From NCBI GenBank assembly GCA_963829725.1, contig CAWHJW010000021.1, positions 310,001-374,000 on the forward strand: a DNA stretch of 64,000 nt. The letters are read 5' to 3'. Shown here piece by piece: positions 18,334 to 26,680 of this stretch. Positions within the stretch are counted from its first letter, which is position 1. The number at the start of each line of letters is the position of its first letter. Made by a program: the position numbers and the translations under genes. The notes below the pieces were generated by a model. It saw only the letters and a program-made list of their open reading frames with translations. It did no database searches and was not told the origin of the DNA. This DNA is from RYN-230 sp963829725 (GTDB lineage: Bacteria; Actinomycetota; Actinomycetes; Streptosporangiales; Streptosporangiaceae).

Positions 18334-19941
18334 ATGAGCACCTTTATCTCTGAACCAGGTACCCGGCTGGGCGGTCGTTACCGGCTTGAGGACCGCGTGG
18401 GCGACAGCGGTGGCTGGTCGTCCTGGAAGGCCATCGACGAGATCCTGGCGCGCCCGGTGGCCGTGCTGACGTTCGCCCCGGGATACCCGCGGATCCGGGA
18501 GGTGCTGACCGCGGCGCGGGCCGCGAGCCGGCTGACCGACGCGCGGCTGGCCCAGGTGTTCGACGTGGAGGACGACTGGGACCAGGCCTACGTGGTGATG
18601 GAGTGGGTGGCCGGCGACTCGCTGGACGACCTGCTCGCGGACGGCCCGCTGGAGCCCGCCCGGGGGGCCGAGATCGTGGCCGAGGGAGCGGAGGCGCTCG
18701 CCGTGGCCCACGCCGCGGGCCTGGCTCACCTGTGCCTCACCCCGCAGTCGCTGCGCTGGACGTCCGGCGGCGGGGTGAAGGTCCTCGGCGTGGGCATCGA
18801 TGCGGCGCTGTCCGACGCCACGGCCGACGATCCCGCGCTGTCGGATACCCGCGGGCTCGCCATGCTGCTGTACGCCGCGCTGACCCGGCACTGGCCGGGG
18901 CCGGGCCTGGGCTCGCTCCCGCCCGCGCCGCTCGCCGACGGCCGGCCGCGCAGCCCCCGCCAGGTGTGCGCCGGCGTGCCGGCCGCCATCGATGACGTCA
19001 CCTGCCAGGCCCTGTTCCAGCAGGAGCGGCGCCGCGGGCCGCCGCTGACCACGCCGGCGCTGTTCGCCGAGGCCCTGTTCGAGGTGATCCCCGCGCCGCT
19101 GGCGCCCCCGCCTGCCGCTCCGGCCCCGCCGCCGACCCGGCTTCCCCGCCCGGACAGCTTCGGCGGCCCCACGGCGGCTTACGGCGGCCCGGCCCCGGCG
19201 GCCTATTACCCGGGCACCACGGCGCAGGATTACCCGCCAGCGGGCGGCTGGGGCGCGCCTGGCGGCGGGCGCCCACCCCGCCCGCCCCGGCCACCGCGCC
19301 GGGGAGGTGCCAGCCAGGCTGGCATCGTGCTGATCGTGCTGCTGGTCGTGGCGGCCATCGGGGCGGGGGTCTACACCCTGTTCCGGTCCATCGGCACCGG
19401 AACGGCGGGCCACTCAGGCTCCTCGAATCAGAGTTCGGCACCGGCGTCCACCGGGGCCGGCGTGCTCAAGCCGGCCGGCGCGGGCGGCTACGACGCGCTC
19501 GGCCTGGCCCGTGACCCGGGGAATGAGGACAGCGGCCAGGCGGGCCTGGCCATCGACGCGAATCCGTCCACCGCCTGGCACACCCAGTTCTACATCGGCA
19601 ACCCGGTGTTCGGCGGCTACAAGAGCGGCACCGGCCTGCTGCTGGACATGGGCAAGCAGGTCAGCCTGAGCTCGGTGCAGGTCACGTTCGGCCCGGCAGC
19701 GGGGGCCGACGTGCAGATCAAGATTGGCAGCAACCGGAGCATCTCGCGGGCCGGGCTCGCCTCGCTCACCACGATCGCCAGCCGGCAGGATGTCGGCTCC
19801 GGCACCCAGACCTTCCAGACCAGCAGCACGGCCAGGGGCCGTTACGTGGTGATCTGGTTCACCAAGCTGCCGCCGCAGCAGGGCAGCGGCAACCAGTTCC
19901 AGGCCCTCGTCTACAACGTCGTCCTGCGGGGAGCGGGCTGA
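18334..19941 (+). CDS. Pseudokinase with transmembrane helix and extracellular discoidin-like domain
   Basis: A 535-residue protein. Residues 1-260 have a Ser/Thr kinase fold (GGRYRLEDRVG, YVVMEWVAGDSL), but the catalytic lysine is replaced (AVLTF instead of VAVK), the HRD region reads HLCLTPQSL and no DFG is present, so it should be inactive. A Pro-rich linker, one helix (IVLIVLLVVAAIGAGVYTLF) and an extracellular F5/8-type domain (AIDANPSTAWHTQFY) follow. In M. tuberculosis the equivalent domains are fused to MviN and bind FhaA to regulate peptidoglycan synthesis; here the gene follows murJ. The ATG at 18334 has a weak ribosome site; an in-frame GTG at 18271 is possible. Confidence 0.85.
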   Translation: MSTFISEPGTRLGGRYRLEDRVGDSGGWSSWKAIDEILARPVAVLTFAPGYPRIREVLTAARAASRLTDARLAQVFDVEDDWDQAYVVMEWVAGDSLDDLLADGPLEPARGAEIVAEGAEALAVAHAAGLAHLCLTPQSLRWTSGGGVKVLGVGIDAALSDATADDPALSDTRGLAMLLYAALTRHWPGPGLGSLPPAPLADGRPRSPRQVCAGVPAAIDDVTCQALFQQERRRGPPLTTPALFAEALFEVIPAPLAPPPAAPAPPPTRLPRPDSFGGPTAAYGGPAPAAYYPGTTAQDYPPAGGWGAPGGGRPPRPPRPPRRGGASQAGIVLIVLLVVAAIGAGVYTLFRSIGTGTAGHSGSSNQSSAPASTGAGVLKPAGAGGYDALGLARDPGNEDSGQAGLAIDANPSTAWHTQFYIGNPVFGGYKSGTGLLLDMGKQVSLSSVQVTFGPAAGADVQIKIGSNRSISRAGLASLTTIASRQDVGSGTQTFQTSSTARGRYVVIWFTKLPPQQGSGNQFQALVYNVVLRGAG

Positions 19942-19944
19942 GCC

Positions 19945-20748
19945 GTGTCCGGCCTGCCCGGCCCGGCGGCGCCGGATCCCGCGGTCCCGCCACCGGCATC
20001 ACCCGTCCCGGCCGCGCCGGACCCGGCGCCTGCGGCCGCACGGATGGCGCCGGAGGCGGAGCCGTCCGACGGTGACCTGCTCCGGAGGCACTGCGCCGGC
20101 GACGCTACGGCGTTCGGAATATTGTTCACCCGCCATCGCGAACGGCTCTGGGCCGTGGCGCTGCGCACGCTCGGCGATCCGGAGGAGGCGGCCGACGCGC
20201 TGCAGGACGCGATGATCTCGGCGTTCCGGCGGGCCGGTGACTTCCGCGGCGACTCGGCCGTCACCACCTGGCTACACCGGATCGTGGTGAACGCCTGCCT
20301 GGACCGGATCCGCCGCCGGGCGGCCCGCCCGGCGGCCTCCGGCATGGATGAGCCCGCCCTGGACGCGCTGGCCGCCGGGTCCGCGGTGGCCGATCCCAGC
20401 GTGGACTCCGACACCGCCGTGGACGTCCTGGACGCGTTGCGCACGCTGGGCCCGGAGCAGCGGGCCGTGCTCGTCCTGGTGGACATGCTCGGGTATCCGG
20501 TCGCGGATACGGCGGAGATCCTCGGCATCTCCCCCGGCACGGTGAAGAGCCGGTGCGCCCGTGGCCGGGCCCGGCTGCTGCCGTTGCTCGCGCACCTGCG
20601 TGGCGCCGTGGCCGGCCAGGCCAGCGCGGCCGCGGTCCGTAGCGGGGGCGGCCAGGCCGACGGTTCCGGGCCGCCGGCCAAGGCCCGGAACCGGCCAGCG
20701 CTGCCGCGCGTCTCACCTGCGGAGGGAGCGGGAGACAGCCAGTCATGA
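19945..20748 (+). CDS. sigM: ECF RNA polymerase sigma factor, SigM type
   Basis: A 267-residue sigma-70 family regulator. After a Pro/Ala-rich N-terminus, region 2 reads AFGILFTRHRERLWAVAL and PEEAADALQDAMISAFRR, and region 4 is LGPEQRAVLVLVDMLGYPV with the helix-turn-helix AEILGISPGTVKSRCARGR. It probably directs transcription of envelope or oxidative stress genes. The GTG at 19945 lies three bases after the pseudokinase stop, and the gene overlaps its anti-sigma partner by ATGA at 20745. The position before trxBA is the same as for sigM in mycobacteria and Streptomyces. Confidence 0.9.
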   Translation: MSGLPGPAAPDPAVPPPASPVPAAPDPAPAAARMAPEAEPSDGDLLRRHCAGDATAFGILFTRHRERLWAVALRTLGDPEEAADALQDAMISAFRRAGDFRGDSAVTTWLHRIVVNACLDRIRRRAARPAASGMDEPALDALAAGSAVADPSVDSDTAVDVLDALRTLGPEQRAVLVLVDMLGYPVADTAEILGISPGTVKSRCARGRARLLPLLAHLRGAVAGQASAAAVRSGGGQADGSGPPAKARNRPALPRVSPAEGAGDSQS

Positions 20749-21824
20749 GAGGGCACGTGGACGCCGAGTCACTCGCGCTGTACGCGGAGGGGCTGCTGAG
20801 CCGCCGCCAGAGCGCGCGGATCCGCTCCCACCTGTCCAGTTGCCCGGAGTGCGCCGCCACCCAGCAGCAACTCGCCGGGGTCACCGCACTGCTCGGGCAG
20901 GTGCCGGCCGCCCCGCTGCCGCCCGCGGCCGTGGCCCGGCTGGACCTGGCGCTGACCGCGGAGGCGGCCCGCCGGGCCGCCGGGACGGCGGATGCGCCGG
21001 CCAACGGGAGCGCCCGGGCCGCCGATGGCTGGGCGGCCGATGGCAGGGCAGCGGACGCACCGCCGGCCACGCCCGCGGGGATCCCGGCCGGCCTCCAGGG
21101 CACCCCGGGTGCCCCCGGCTCTGCGGGCCACGCGCGGCGGCAGGCCCGCGGCCGTGGCCGCCAGGGCGGGACGGGGACCCGCCGCCGTGGCCGCCAGGGC
21201 GGGACGGGGACCCGCCGCTCGGCGCTGCGCTCCCCCGCCGCGCTGCGGCTGGTGAGCGCGGCGGGCGCGGCCGTGGTCCTGGCCGCAGGCGGATACGGCC
21301 TGTCCCAGCTGTTCTCAGGCTCGTCCAGCTCCAGCTCCAGCTCCGCTGCGTCTGGCGCCGCCGCACCCTCAGCGCGGCAGCCGCAGGCCGCGGCGCTGCC
21401 GGTCGTCAGCAGCAAGACCGATTACCAGCCAGGTAGTTTCGACCGGCAGGCGGTCACGGCGATGGCGAAGTACCGGCCGAGCGGGGCCCAGTTCATTCCC
21501 GCCCAGGGCAGCGGTAGCGCCTCCGCCGGCAGCACCACCTCAGGGAGCCGCGGGACGGTCAGCGGGGCAGCCACCCGGAACGGCGGGAGCCGGCTGAGCC
21601 CGGCGATCACTCCCGCCGAGGAAGCTCTCCTGCAAGGCTGCACCGACGCGATCGCCGGCGGGCGCACCGTCGAGCTGGTGGACGAGGCCAGCTACGCGGG
21701 GCGGCCGGCCATCGTCATCGTGCTCGCCGCCCAGGGCAGCCAGCCGGCCACCGTCTGGGTAGTCGGCCGGGGCTGCTCGGCGGGCCATCCGGACAAGATC
21801 ACCGAAGGGCCGCTTGGCGGCTGA
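20745..21824 (+). CDS. Anti-sigma factor with zinc-binding N-terminus (RsmA-like)
   Basis: A 359-residue single-pass protein. The N-terminal anti-sigma domain has a HxxxCxxC motif (HLSSCPECAATQQQL, residues 29-43). A disordered Ala/Gly/Arg-rich part follows, including an exact 11-residue duplication, then one helix (LVSAAGAAVVLAAGGYGL) and an extracytoplasmic C-terminal domain. It overlaps sigM by four bases, so translational coupling and binding to SigM are likely. Which signal releases the sigma factor is unknown. Confidence 0.85.
   Translation: MRGHVDAESLALYAEGLLSRRQSARIRSHLSSCPECAATQQQLAGVTALLGQVPAAPLPPAAVARLDLALTAEAARRAAGTADAPANGSARAADGWAADGRAADAPPATPAGIPAGLQGTPGAPGSAGHARRQARGRGRQGGTGTRRRGRQGGTGTRRSALRSPAALRLVSAAGAAVVLAAGGYGLSQLFSGSSSSSSSSAASGAAAPSARQPQAAALPVVSSKTDYQPGSFDRQAVTAMAKYRPSGAQFIPAQGSGSASAGSTTSGSRGTVSGAATRNGGSRLSPAITPAEEALLQGCTDAIAGGRTVELVDEASYAGRPAIVIVLAAQGSQPATVWVVGRGCSAGHPDKITEGPLGG
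21151..21216 (+). repeat. 33-bp exact tandem duplication inside the anti-sigma gene
   Basis: Two adjacent identical 33-base units, each beginning GCCGTGGCCGCCAGGG, encode two copies of an Arg/Gly/Gln/Thr-rich 11-residue unit just before the membrane helix. The frame is kept. Confidence 0.85.
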
Positions 21825-21883
21825 GCTGGCCTGCGGCGGCCGGTGCCACGAATCACTGCTGCGATCCGCCCAGGGATCCCCCT

Positions 21884-21910
21884 GGGAATCTGCGCGCCCT
21901 AGTATCGGTT
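21884..21910 (+). promoter_or_regulatory. SigR-type promoter of trxB-trxA
   Basis: GGGAAT at 21884-21889 is followed, after exactly 18 bases, by GTT at 21908-21910. This matches the GGGAAT-N18-GTT consensus of the thiol-oxidative-stress sigma factor SigR (SigH in mycobacteria), which drives trxBA in Streptomyces. It ends about 35 bases before the trxB start. Confidence 0.75.
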
Positions 21911-21945
21911 GACGCGGGTGCAAGTTCTCCGAAAGGCAATCACAC

Positions 21946-22878
21946 GTGACCGACACTCGGGATGTCATCATCATCGGCTCGGGCCCAGCCGGCTACACGG
22001 CCGCCGTCTACGCCGCGCGGGCGAAGCTGTCTCCCATCGTGTTCGAGGGCTCGGTCACGGCGGGCGGTGCCCTCATGCAGACCACCGAGGTGGAGAACTT
22101 CCCCGGCTTCCCGGACGGCGTCCTCGGCCCGGACCTGATGGACTCGATGCGCAAGCAGGCTGAGCACTTCGGCGCGGAACTGATCGCCGACGACGTGACC
22201 GAGGTGGACCTGCTGGCCACCCCCAAGGCGGTCAAGACGGCGAGCGAGACCTACTATGCGCGGACCGTGATCGTGGCCACCGGCTCGCGCTACCGCGAAC
22301 TGGCCGCCGAGGGCGAGAAGCGGCTGTCCGGGCACGGCGTGTCCTGGTGCGCGACCTGTGACGGGTTCTTCTTCCGCGACCTGGACATCGCGGTGGTCGG
22401 CGGCGGTGACTCAGCCATGGAGGAGGCCACCTTCCTGACCCGGTTCGCCAACTCGGTGACCGTCGTCCACCGGCGGGACAAGCTGCGCGCCTCGAAGATC
22501 ATGCAGGACCGGGCGCTGGCCAACCCGAAGATCAACTTCCGGTGGAACAGCGAGGTCAGCGAGGTGCTCGGTGACACCAAGGTCACCGGCCTGCGGCTGC
22601 GCGACACCCAGACCGGGGCGGATAGCAGCATCGCCGTAAACGGCCTGTTCGTGGCGATCGGCCACGACCCGCGCAGCGAGCTGTTCACCAGCCAGCTGCC
22701 GATGAACTCCGAAGGCTACCTGCTGGTCGAGCACCCCACCACCCGCACCGGCGTGGACGGGGTCTTCGCCTGCGGTGACGTAGTAGACCACATCTACCGC
22801 CAGGCGGTCACCGCCGCGGGCACCGGGTGTGCCGCGGCCATCGACGCAGAGCGGTGGCTCGCCGATCACGAGGCCTGA
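21946..22878 (+). CDS. trxB: Thioredoxin reductase (NADPH)
   Basis: A 310-residue flavoprotein. The FAD motif GSGPAG is at residues 11-16, the redox-active CATC at 135-138, the NADPH motif GGGDSA near 152, and the C-terminal FAD motif FACGDV near 272. It passes electrons from NADPH to thioredoxin. The GTG at 21946 is the first good start after the SigR-type promoter. trxA follows 46 bases later, and both form one unit ending at a strong terminator. Confidence 0.97.
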   Translation: MTDTRDVIIIGSGPAGYTAAVYAARAKLSPIVFEGSVTAGGALMQTTEVENFPGFPDGVLGPDLMDSMRKQAEHFGAELIADDVTEVDLLATPKAVKTASETYYARTVIVATGSRYRELAAEGEKRLSGHGVSWCATCDGFFFRDLDIAVVGGGDSAMEEATFLTRFANSVTVVHRRDKLRASKIMQDRALANPKINFRWNSEVSEVLGDTKVTGLRLRDTQTGADSSIAVNGLFVAIGHDPRSELFTSQLPMNSEGYLLVEHPTTRTGVDGVFACGDVVDHIYRQAVTAAGTGCAAAIDAERWLADHEA

Positions 22879-22924
22879 GCCCGCCTTCGTGCAGAACCCG
22901 ACAAACCGGAAGGAATCGACCACC

Positions 22925-23248
22925 GTGGGTGCAACCAAGATCGTGACCGATGAGACCTTCGACGCGGAGGTGGTGCAGAACTCCAAGCCGGTCATCGTCG
23001 ACTACTGGGCCGAGTGGTGCGGCCCGTGCCGCCAGGTCGCCCCGGTTCTCGAGGAGATCGCCAAGGAGCACGCCGACAAGATCGACGTGGTCAAGCTGAA
23101 CATCGAGGAGAACCCGCAGACCGCGCAGAAGTACGGGATCATGCTGATCCCGACGCTGAACGTGTTCTCCGGCGGCGAGGTCGTCAAGCAGGTGGTGGGG
23201 GCTAAGTCGAAGTCTGCCCTGCTCAAGGAACTCGCCGACTTCATCTGA
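22925..23248 (+). CDS. trxA: Thioredoxin
   Basis: A 107-residue thioredoxin with the active site WCGPC at residues 31-35 and the cis-proline region MLIPTLNVF. It reduces protein disulfides and is itself reduced by TrxB. The GTG at 22925 is chosen because similarity begins at GATKIVTDETFD and a GGAAGGA lies upstream. It is the distal gene of the trxBA unit. Confidence 0.97.
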   Translation: MGATKIVTDETFDAEVVQNSKPVIVDYWAEWCGPCRQVAPVLEEIAKEHADKIDVVKLNIEENPQTAQKYGIMLIPTLNVFSGGEVVKQVVGAKSKSALLKELADFI

Positions 23249-23258
23249 GGTCACTGAC

Positions 23259-23288
23259 GGGCCCCGGGGAACCACGCCCCCGGGGCCT
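23259..23288 (+). terminator. Strong G/C hairpin terminator after trxA
   Basis: The arms GGCCCCGGGG and CCCCGGGGCC are perfectly complementary over 10 bases with an eight-base loop, starting 12 bases after the trxA stop. There is no U-tract, which is normal for actinobacterial terminators. Confidence 0.7.
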
Positions 23289-23318
23289 GTCGCTGCGCCA
23301 GAACGGGAGCGTGCCCGT

Positions 23319-23894
23319 ATGCACCCAGCTGGGAACCCAGACATCCGCACGCTCGCGTCCAGCGTCATCTACGAGGATTCGTGGATGACGCTGCGCCGCG
23401 ACGAGATAGAGCGGCGCGACGGCTCGCGTGGCGTGTATGCCGTGGTTGACAAGCCAGACTTCGCCGTGGTGATCGCCGCAGAAGATGACCGGTTCTGCCT
23501 GGTGGAGGAGTACCGCTACCCGATCCAGCGGCGCGGCTGGGCCTTCCCCCAGGGTGCGTTCCCGGGACGGGCGACCGGGGATCCGGAGGAACTGGCCCGG
23601 CTGGAACTGGCCCAGGAGAGCGGCCTGCGCGCCGCGCGGATGCTCCTGCTCGGCTACCTGCACAGCTCCCACGGCACCAGCAGCCAGGGCTTTCACGTCT
23701 ACCTGGCGTCGGGGCTGACCGAGGGGCCGCCGGACCGCGAGCCCGAGGAACAGGACATGCGCCAGCGCTGGGTGACCCGCGCCGAATTCAAGGACATGAT
23801 CCGTAACGGCCGCATCACCGACGACTCAACCCTCGCCGCGTACTCACTCCTGATGCTGCATGAGGAGAGCGCCACGGCGGCCGGTCCCCGCTGA
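23319..23894 (+). CDS. Nudix hydrolase (ADP-ribose pyrophosphatase-like) with altered Nudix box
   Basis: A 191-residue protein of Nudix fold: DKPDFAVVIAAEDDRFCLVE, EYRYPIQRRGWAFPQGAFPG. The Nudix box at residues 79-103 ends LELAQESG where the consensus is REUxEExG, so the usual Arg is Leu95 and one of the metal-binding glutamates is Gln99. Activity may be changed or lost. It starts 30 bases beyond the trxA terminator and is probably a separate unit; cleavage of ADP-ribose-like substrates is only inferred from overall resemblance. Confidence 0.8.
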   Translation: MHPAGNPDIRTLASSVIYEDSWMTLRRDEIERRDGSRGVYAVVDKPDFAVVIAAEDDRFCLVEEYRYPIQRRGWAFPQGAFPGRATGDPEELARLELAQESGLRAARMLLLGYLHSSHGTSSQGFHVYLASGLTEGPPDREPEEQDMRQRWVTRAEFKDMIRNGRITDDSTLAAYSLLMLHEESATAAGPR

Positions 23895-23921
23895 GGACGG
23901 AGGCGGGACGCCGCGGCGCGG

Positions 23922-24539
23922 TCAGGCCAGCCGCAGCGACCGTTCCGGGCTGACCGAGCCGAGCAGCCGTTCGAGCGCGACCTCGACGTCCTCGCGCCAG
24001 GACACGGCCGTCTTCAGTTCCAGGCGCAGCCGGGGGTAGTGCAGGTGCGGCCGGACCGTCTTGAATCCCACGGCCAGCAGGTAGTCCGCGGGCAGCACGC
24101 AGGACAAGCCCTCCGAGCGCAGGTCACCGAAGGCCTCGATCGCCTTCACGCCGCGCCGGGTGAGGTCCTTGGCCACGCCCTGCACGAGCATCCGGCCCAG
24201 GCCTCCGCCGGAGAACTCGCTGATGACGTTGGCTGTCATCAGCAGTACCGCGTCCGCGGACACCGGGCTCGTCGGGAAGGCCAGGGACCGGGGAACGTAC
24301 ATGGGCGGCGCGTAGAGCACGTAGCCGGCGGGCACGCCGTCCACGTAGGCGATCTTCCCGCAACTACCCCACTCGAGCAGCGTGGAGGAGATCCACGCCT
24401 CCTTCTCCAGAGCCGGGTCACCCACCTCCTGGGCCCGGGCATGGCCGACCGGGTCGAGTTCCCAGAAGACGCACCGGCGGCACCGGCGCGGAAGATCATC
24501 GAGGTTGTCCAGGGTGACACTGACGAGACGGCGCGGCAC
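23922..24539 (-). CDS. GNAT-family acetyltransferase
   Basis: A protein of about 205 residues of an actinobacterial GNAT group: RRLVSVTLDNLDDLPRRC, CVFWELDPVG, the cofactor loop EFSGGGLGRMLVQGVAKDL near residue 130, and a C-terminal ADYLLAVGFKTVRPH. The acceptor is unknown. GTG at 24539 with AGGGG upstream is chosen; the frame is open to 24653 but the additional residues (including a CPRC) are not typical. It lies where Streptomyces has a similar gene between trxA and parA, convergent with the Nudix gene. Confidence 0.78.
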   Translation of the reverse strand: MPRRLVSVTLDNLDDLPRRCRRCVFWELDPVGHARAQEVGDPALEKEAWISSTLLEWGSCGKIAYVDGVPAGYVLYAPPMYVPRSLAFPTSPVSADAVLLMTANVISEFSGGGLGRMLVQGVAKDLTRRGVKAIEAFGDLRSEGLSCVLPADYLLAVGFKTVRPHLHYPRLRLELKTAVSWREDVEVALERLLGSVSPERSLRLA

Positions 24540-24818
24540 TGGCACCCCTGTTGGTGGGAGGCGTAGCTGGGCGGAGCAACGGGGACAGCAGGTGGCGCGG
24601 GCTCGCACCGGCGCGTCCGCCGAGGCCGCCGGTACCCGCCCGCCCGCAGACATGGTACCTACCGGCCCGCCGCGGCGGCAGGGCGTTACGGCGGCCAGGC
24701 TTGCCGGGGGTGGGTGTTGAGCGGTGAGTTCGGGTGCGTGCCCGACCCGAAGTCACCGCACTGCGACCGGGGCCGCTGCCTGAGGGGGGCGGGACGGGCC
24801 CGGCGCTAGGCTCGGGCC

Positions 24819-25853
24819 GTGACTTCAGCCAAGAGCTTCGGCAGCGACAATCACGCCGGCGCGCACGAGGCGGTCCTCCGGATGATGGCCAGCGCCAATC
24901 CGGGCGACACGCATGGGTACGGCGCGGATCCCTGGACCGAGCGGGTGACCCGGGAGATGGCTGACCTGTTCGGCGCGCGGGGCGGTGTGCACCTGGTGTT
25001 CAACGGGACTGCGGCGAACGTGCTCGGGATCAGCTTGCTGGTCCGCCCGTACGAGGCCGTGATCTGCGCGGAGACCGCGCACCTGAACGTGGACGAGTGC
25101 GGGGCGCCGGAGCGGCTGCTCGGCAGCAAGCTGCTCACGGTGCCCGCGCCGGACGGCAAGCTCACCCCCGGCCTCATCGCCAGCCGGCTGGGCGGCCGCG
25201 GCGACGAGCACCGGGCCCAGCCCAAGGTGGTGTGCCTGACCCAGGCCACTGAGCTCGGCACCTGCTACTCGCTGGCCGAACTGCGGGCCATCGGGGAGTT
25301 CTGCCGGTCGAACGGCCTTCGCGTGTACATCGACGGGGCGCGGCTGGCGAACGCCGCCGCCTGCCTGGACTGCCGCCTGGCCGACCTGGCCGCCGAGGCC
25401 GATGTGCTCAGCTTCGGCGGCACCAAGAACGGGGCGGTAGCGGTCGAGGCGGTCGTGGTCATGGCCGAGGACCTGGCTGCGCCGGTGCCCTTCCAGCGGA
25501 AGCAGCTTCTCCAGCTAGCTTCCAAGATGCGCTTCCTGGCCGCCCAGTTCGCCGGGCTGCTGGAGAACGAGGCGTGGCGGCGGAACGCGGTGCAGGCGAA
25601 CCGGATGGCCCGGCGGCTGGCGGCGGGTGCCGCGGACCTGCCGGGAGTGAGCGTGCGCCAGGACGTGCAGTCCAATGCGGTGTTCCTGGCCGTCTCCCCC
25701 GAGGTGGCCAGCCTGCTGCAGCGGGAGTGGGGCTGCTACGTGTGGGACGAGGCGCAGACGATCGTCCGGGCCATGACCGCCTTCGACACCTCGGCCGGGG
25801 ACGTTGACGCCTTCCTGGCCAGCCTGCGCGAGATGGCCGTCTCCCCTGGCTGA
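24819..25853 (+). CDS. Low-specificity L-threonine aldolase-like PLP enzyme
   Basis: A 344-residue fold-type I PLP protein of the beta-eliminating lyase/threonine aldolase group. Lys203 in SFGGTKNGA is the probable Schiff-base lysine; IDGARLANAA holds the PLP-nitrogen-binding Asp172, and HLVFNGTAANVLG and AETAHLNVDECG bind phosphate and stack on the ring. Family members cleave beta-hydroxy amino acids such as threonine to glycine plus an aldehyde. It starts with GTG 24819, divergent from the GNAT gene, and stands alone. Confidence 0.88.
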   Translation: MTSAKSFGSDNHAGAHEAVLRMMASANPGDTHGYGADPWTERVTREMADLFGARGGVHLVFNGTAANVLGISLLVRPYEAVICAETAHLNVDECGAPERLLGSKLLTVPAPDGKLTPGLIASRLGGRGDEHRAQPKVVCLTQATELGTCYSLAELRAIGEFCRSNGLRVYIDGARLANAAACLDCRLADLAAEADVLSFGGTKNGAVAVEAVVVMAEDLAAPVPFQRKQLLQLASKMRFLAAQFAGLLENEAWRRNAVQANRMARRLAAGAADLPGVSVRQDVQSNAVFLAVSPEVASLLQREWGCYVWDEAQTIVRAMTAFDTSAGDVDAFLASLREMAVSPG

Positions 25854-25926
25854 GGTCAGCCGCGGCCCGGCAGGCCCGGGAAATATCCCCGTGCGAGGCT
25901 ATGGCGGACGTGGTTAGCGTGGTCGC

Positions 25927-26511
25927 ATGGAGGTGACGTTCACCAAGATTCCGGGGCGGCGCTACGTCATGACGGTGGTCAGGGAGCGCGGGCCGGAACT
26001 GGCACCGCGTCAGGGTCCGGGCTACGACGACTACCTGCCCCACGACGCGGTGCACTTCCTGGTGGAGGCTGAGGCCCGGCTGGCCGGGGGGGTCTTTGGC
26101 CGCATCGCCGCGGGGCACAACAATCTGTTCTGGCCGGCCGACCCGGTGACGCGCCAGCATCAGGCGCGCCGGGAGAGGAAATGGAAGCCGGGCCAGCAGG
26201 AGCAGGCCGACATGGCTCGCTCGGAGTCCCTGGCGTCCGTCTGCCAGCCGCTGTGGGAACTCCGCGCAGGGCACCGCGGTGAGCTGCCTGCCTGGTTCTC
26301 CCGTCTCGGGCCAGGCACCCTGGAATCACCGCTCATGGAACGCATCCTGGCCCGGCTGGGCGAATTCGCCGCCCAGTGGGAGCCGCTGCCCGGGCACCGG
26401 GGCGTCATGCTGCCCTGGCCGGTGCCTCCCCGGGTGGCCGCGCGACCGAAGAGAGCGGAACGTCCCGCGGTGACGCGTCGCTCAGCCGGGGCGCCACGGC
26501 GTTTCACGTGA
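25927..26511 (+). CDS. Conserved-looking hypothetical protein; stop codon lies inside a parS site
   Basis: A 194-residue protein without a family I can name with certainty. It begins MEVTFTKIPGRRYVMTVVRE and contains LPHDAVHFLVEAEARLAGG and IAAGHNNLFWP, giving an alpha/beta globular N-terminal half and an Arg/Pro-rich tail. It ends RRFT with the codons CGT TTC ACG TGA, which form part of the parS palindrome at 26501-26514. It is the last intact gene before the IS-rich stretch. Confidence 0.65.
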   Translation: MEVTFTKIPGRRYVMTVVRERGPELAPRQGPGYDDYLPHDAVHFLVEAEARLAGGVFGRIAAGHNNLFWPADPVTRQHQARRERKWKPGQQEQADMARSESLASVCQPLWELRAGHRGELPAWFSRLGPGTLESPLMERILARLGEFAAQWEPLPGHRGVMLPWPVPPRVAARPKRAERPAVTRRSAGAPRRFT

Positions 26512-26514
26512 AAC
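26501..26514. other. parS centromere site 1
   Basis: GTTTCACGTGAAAC is a perfect 14-base palindrome identical to the Streptomyces-type parS core bound by ParB. It lies about 4 kb from parB and 11 kb from dnaA, the expected origin-proximal placement, and overlaps the end of the preceding gene. Confidence 0.92.
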
Positions 26515-26680
26515 ACATGCCCGCTGTCCTTGGTCGCCACAGCCCCGGCACTGACAGCGACCGCGGGCGGCCGTCGCCACGCCGACGCCTCCACCGTCGG
26601 CTAGAGCGTGCCAGCCGGCTGCGGGATCTGCTGGGCGCGGAAGTCGCCGAGCCGGGCTGCACCATGGGCGGTGGCAGCAC

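Noticed and set aside
24540..24653. N-terminal extension of the GNAT protein with a CPRC motif
   Set aside because: The residues are not typical of the family and a better ribosome site precedes GTG 24539; the Cys pair is probably chance.
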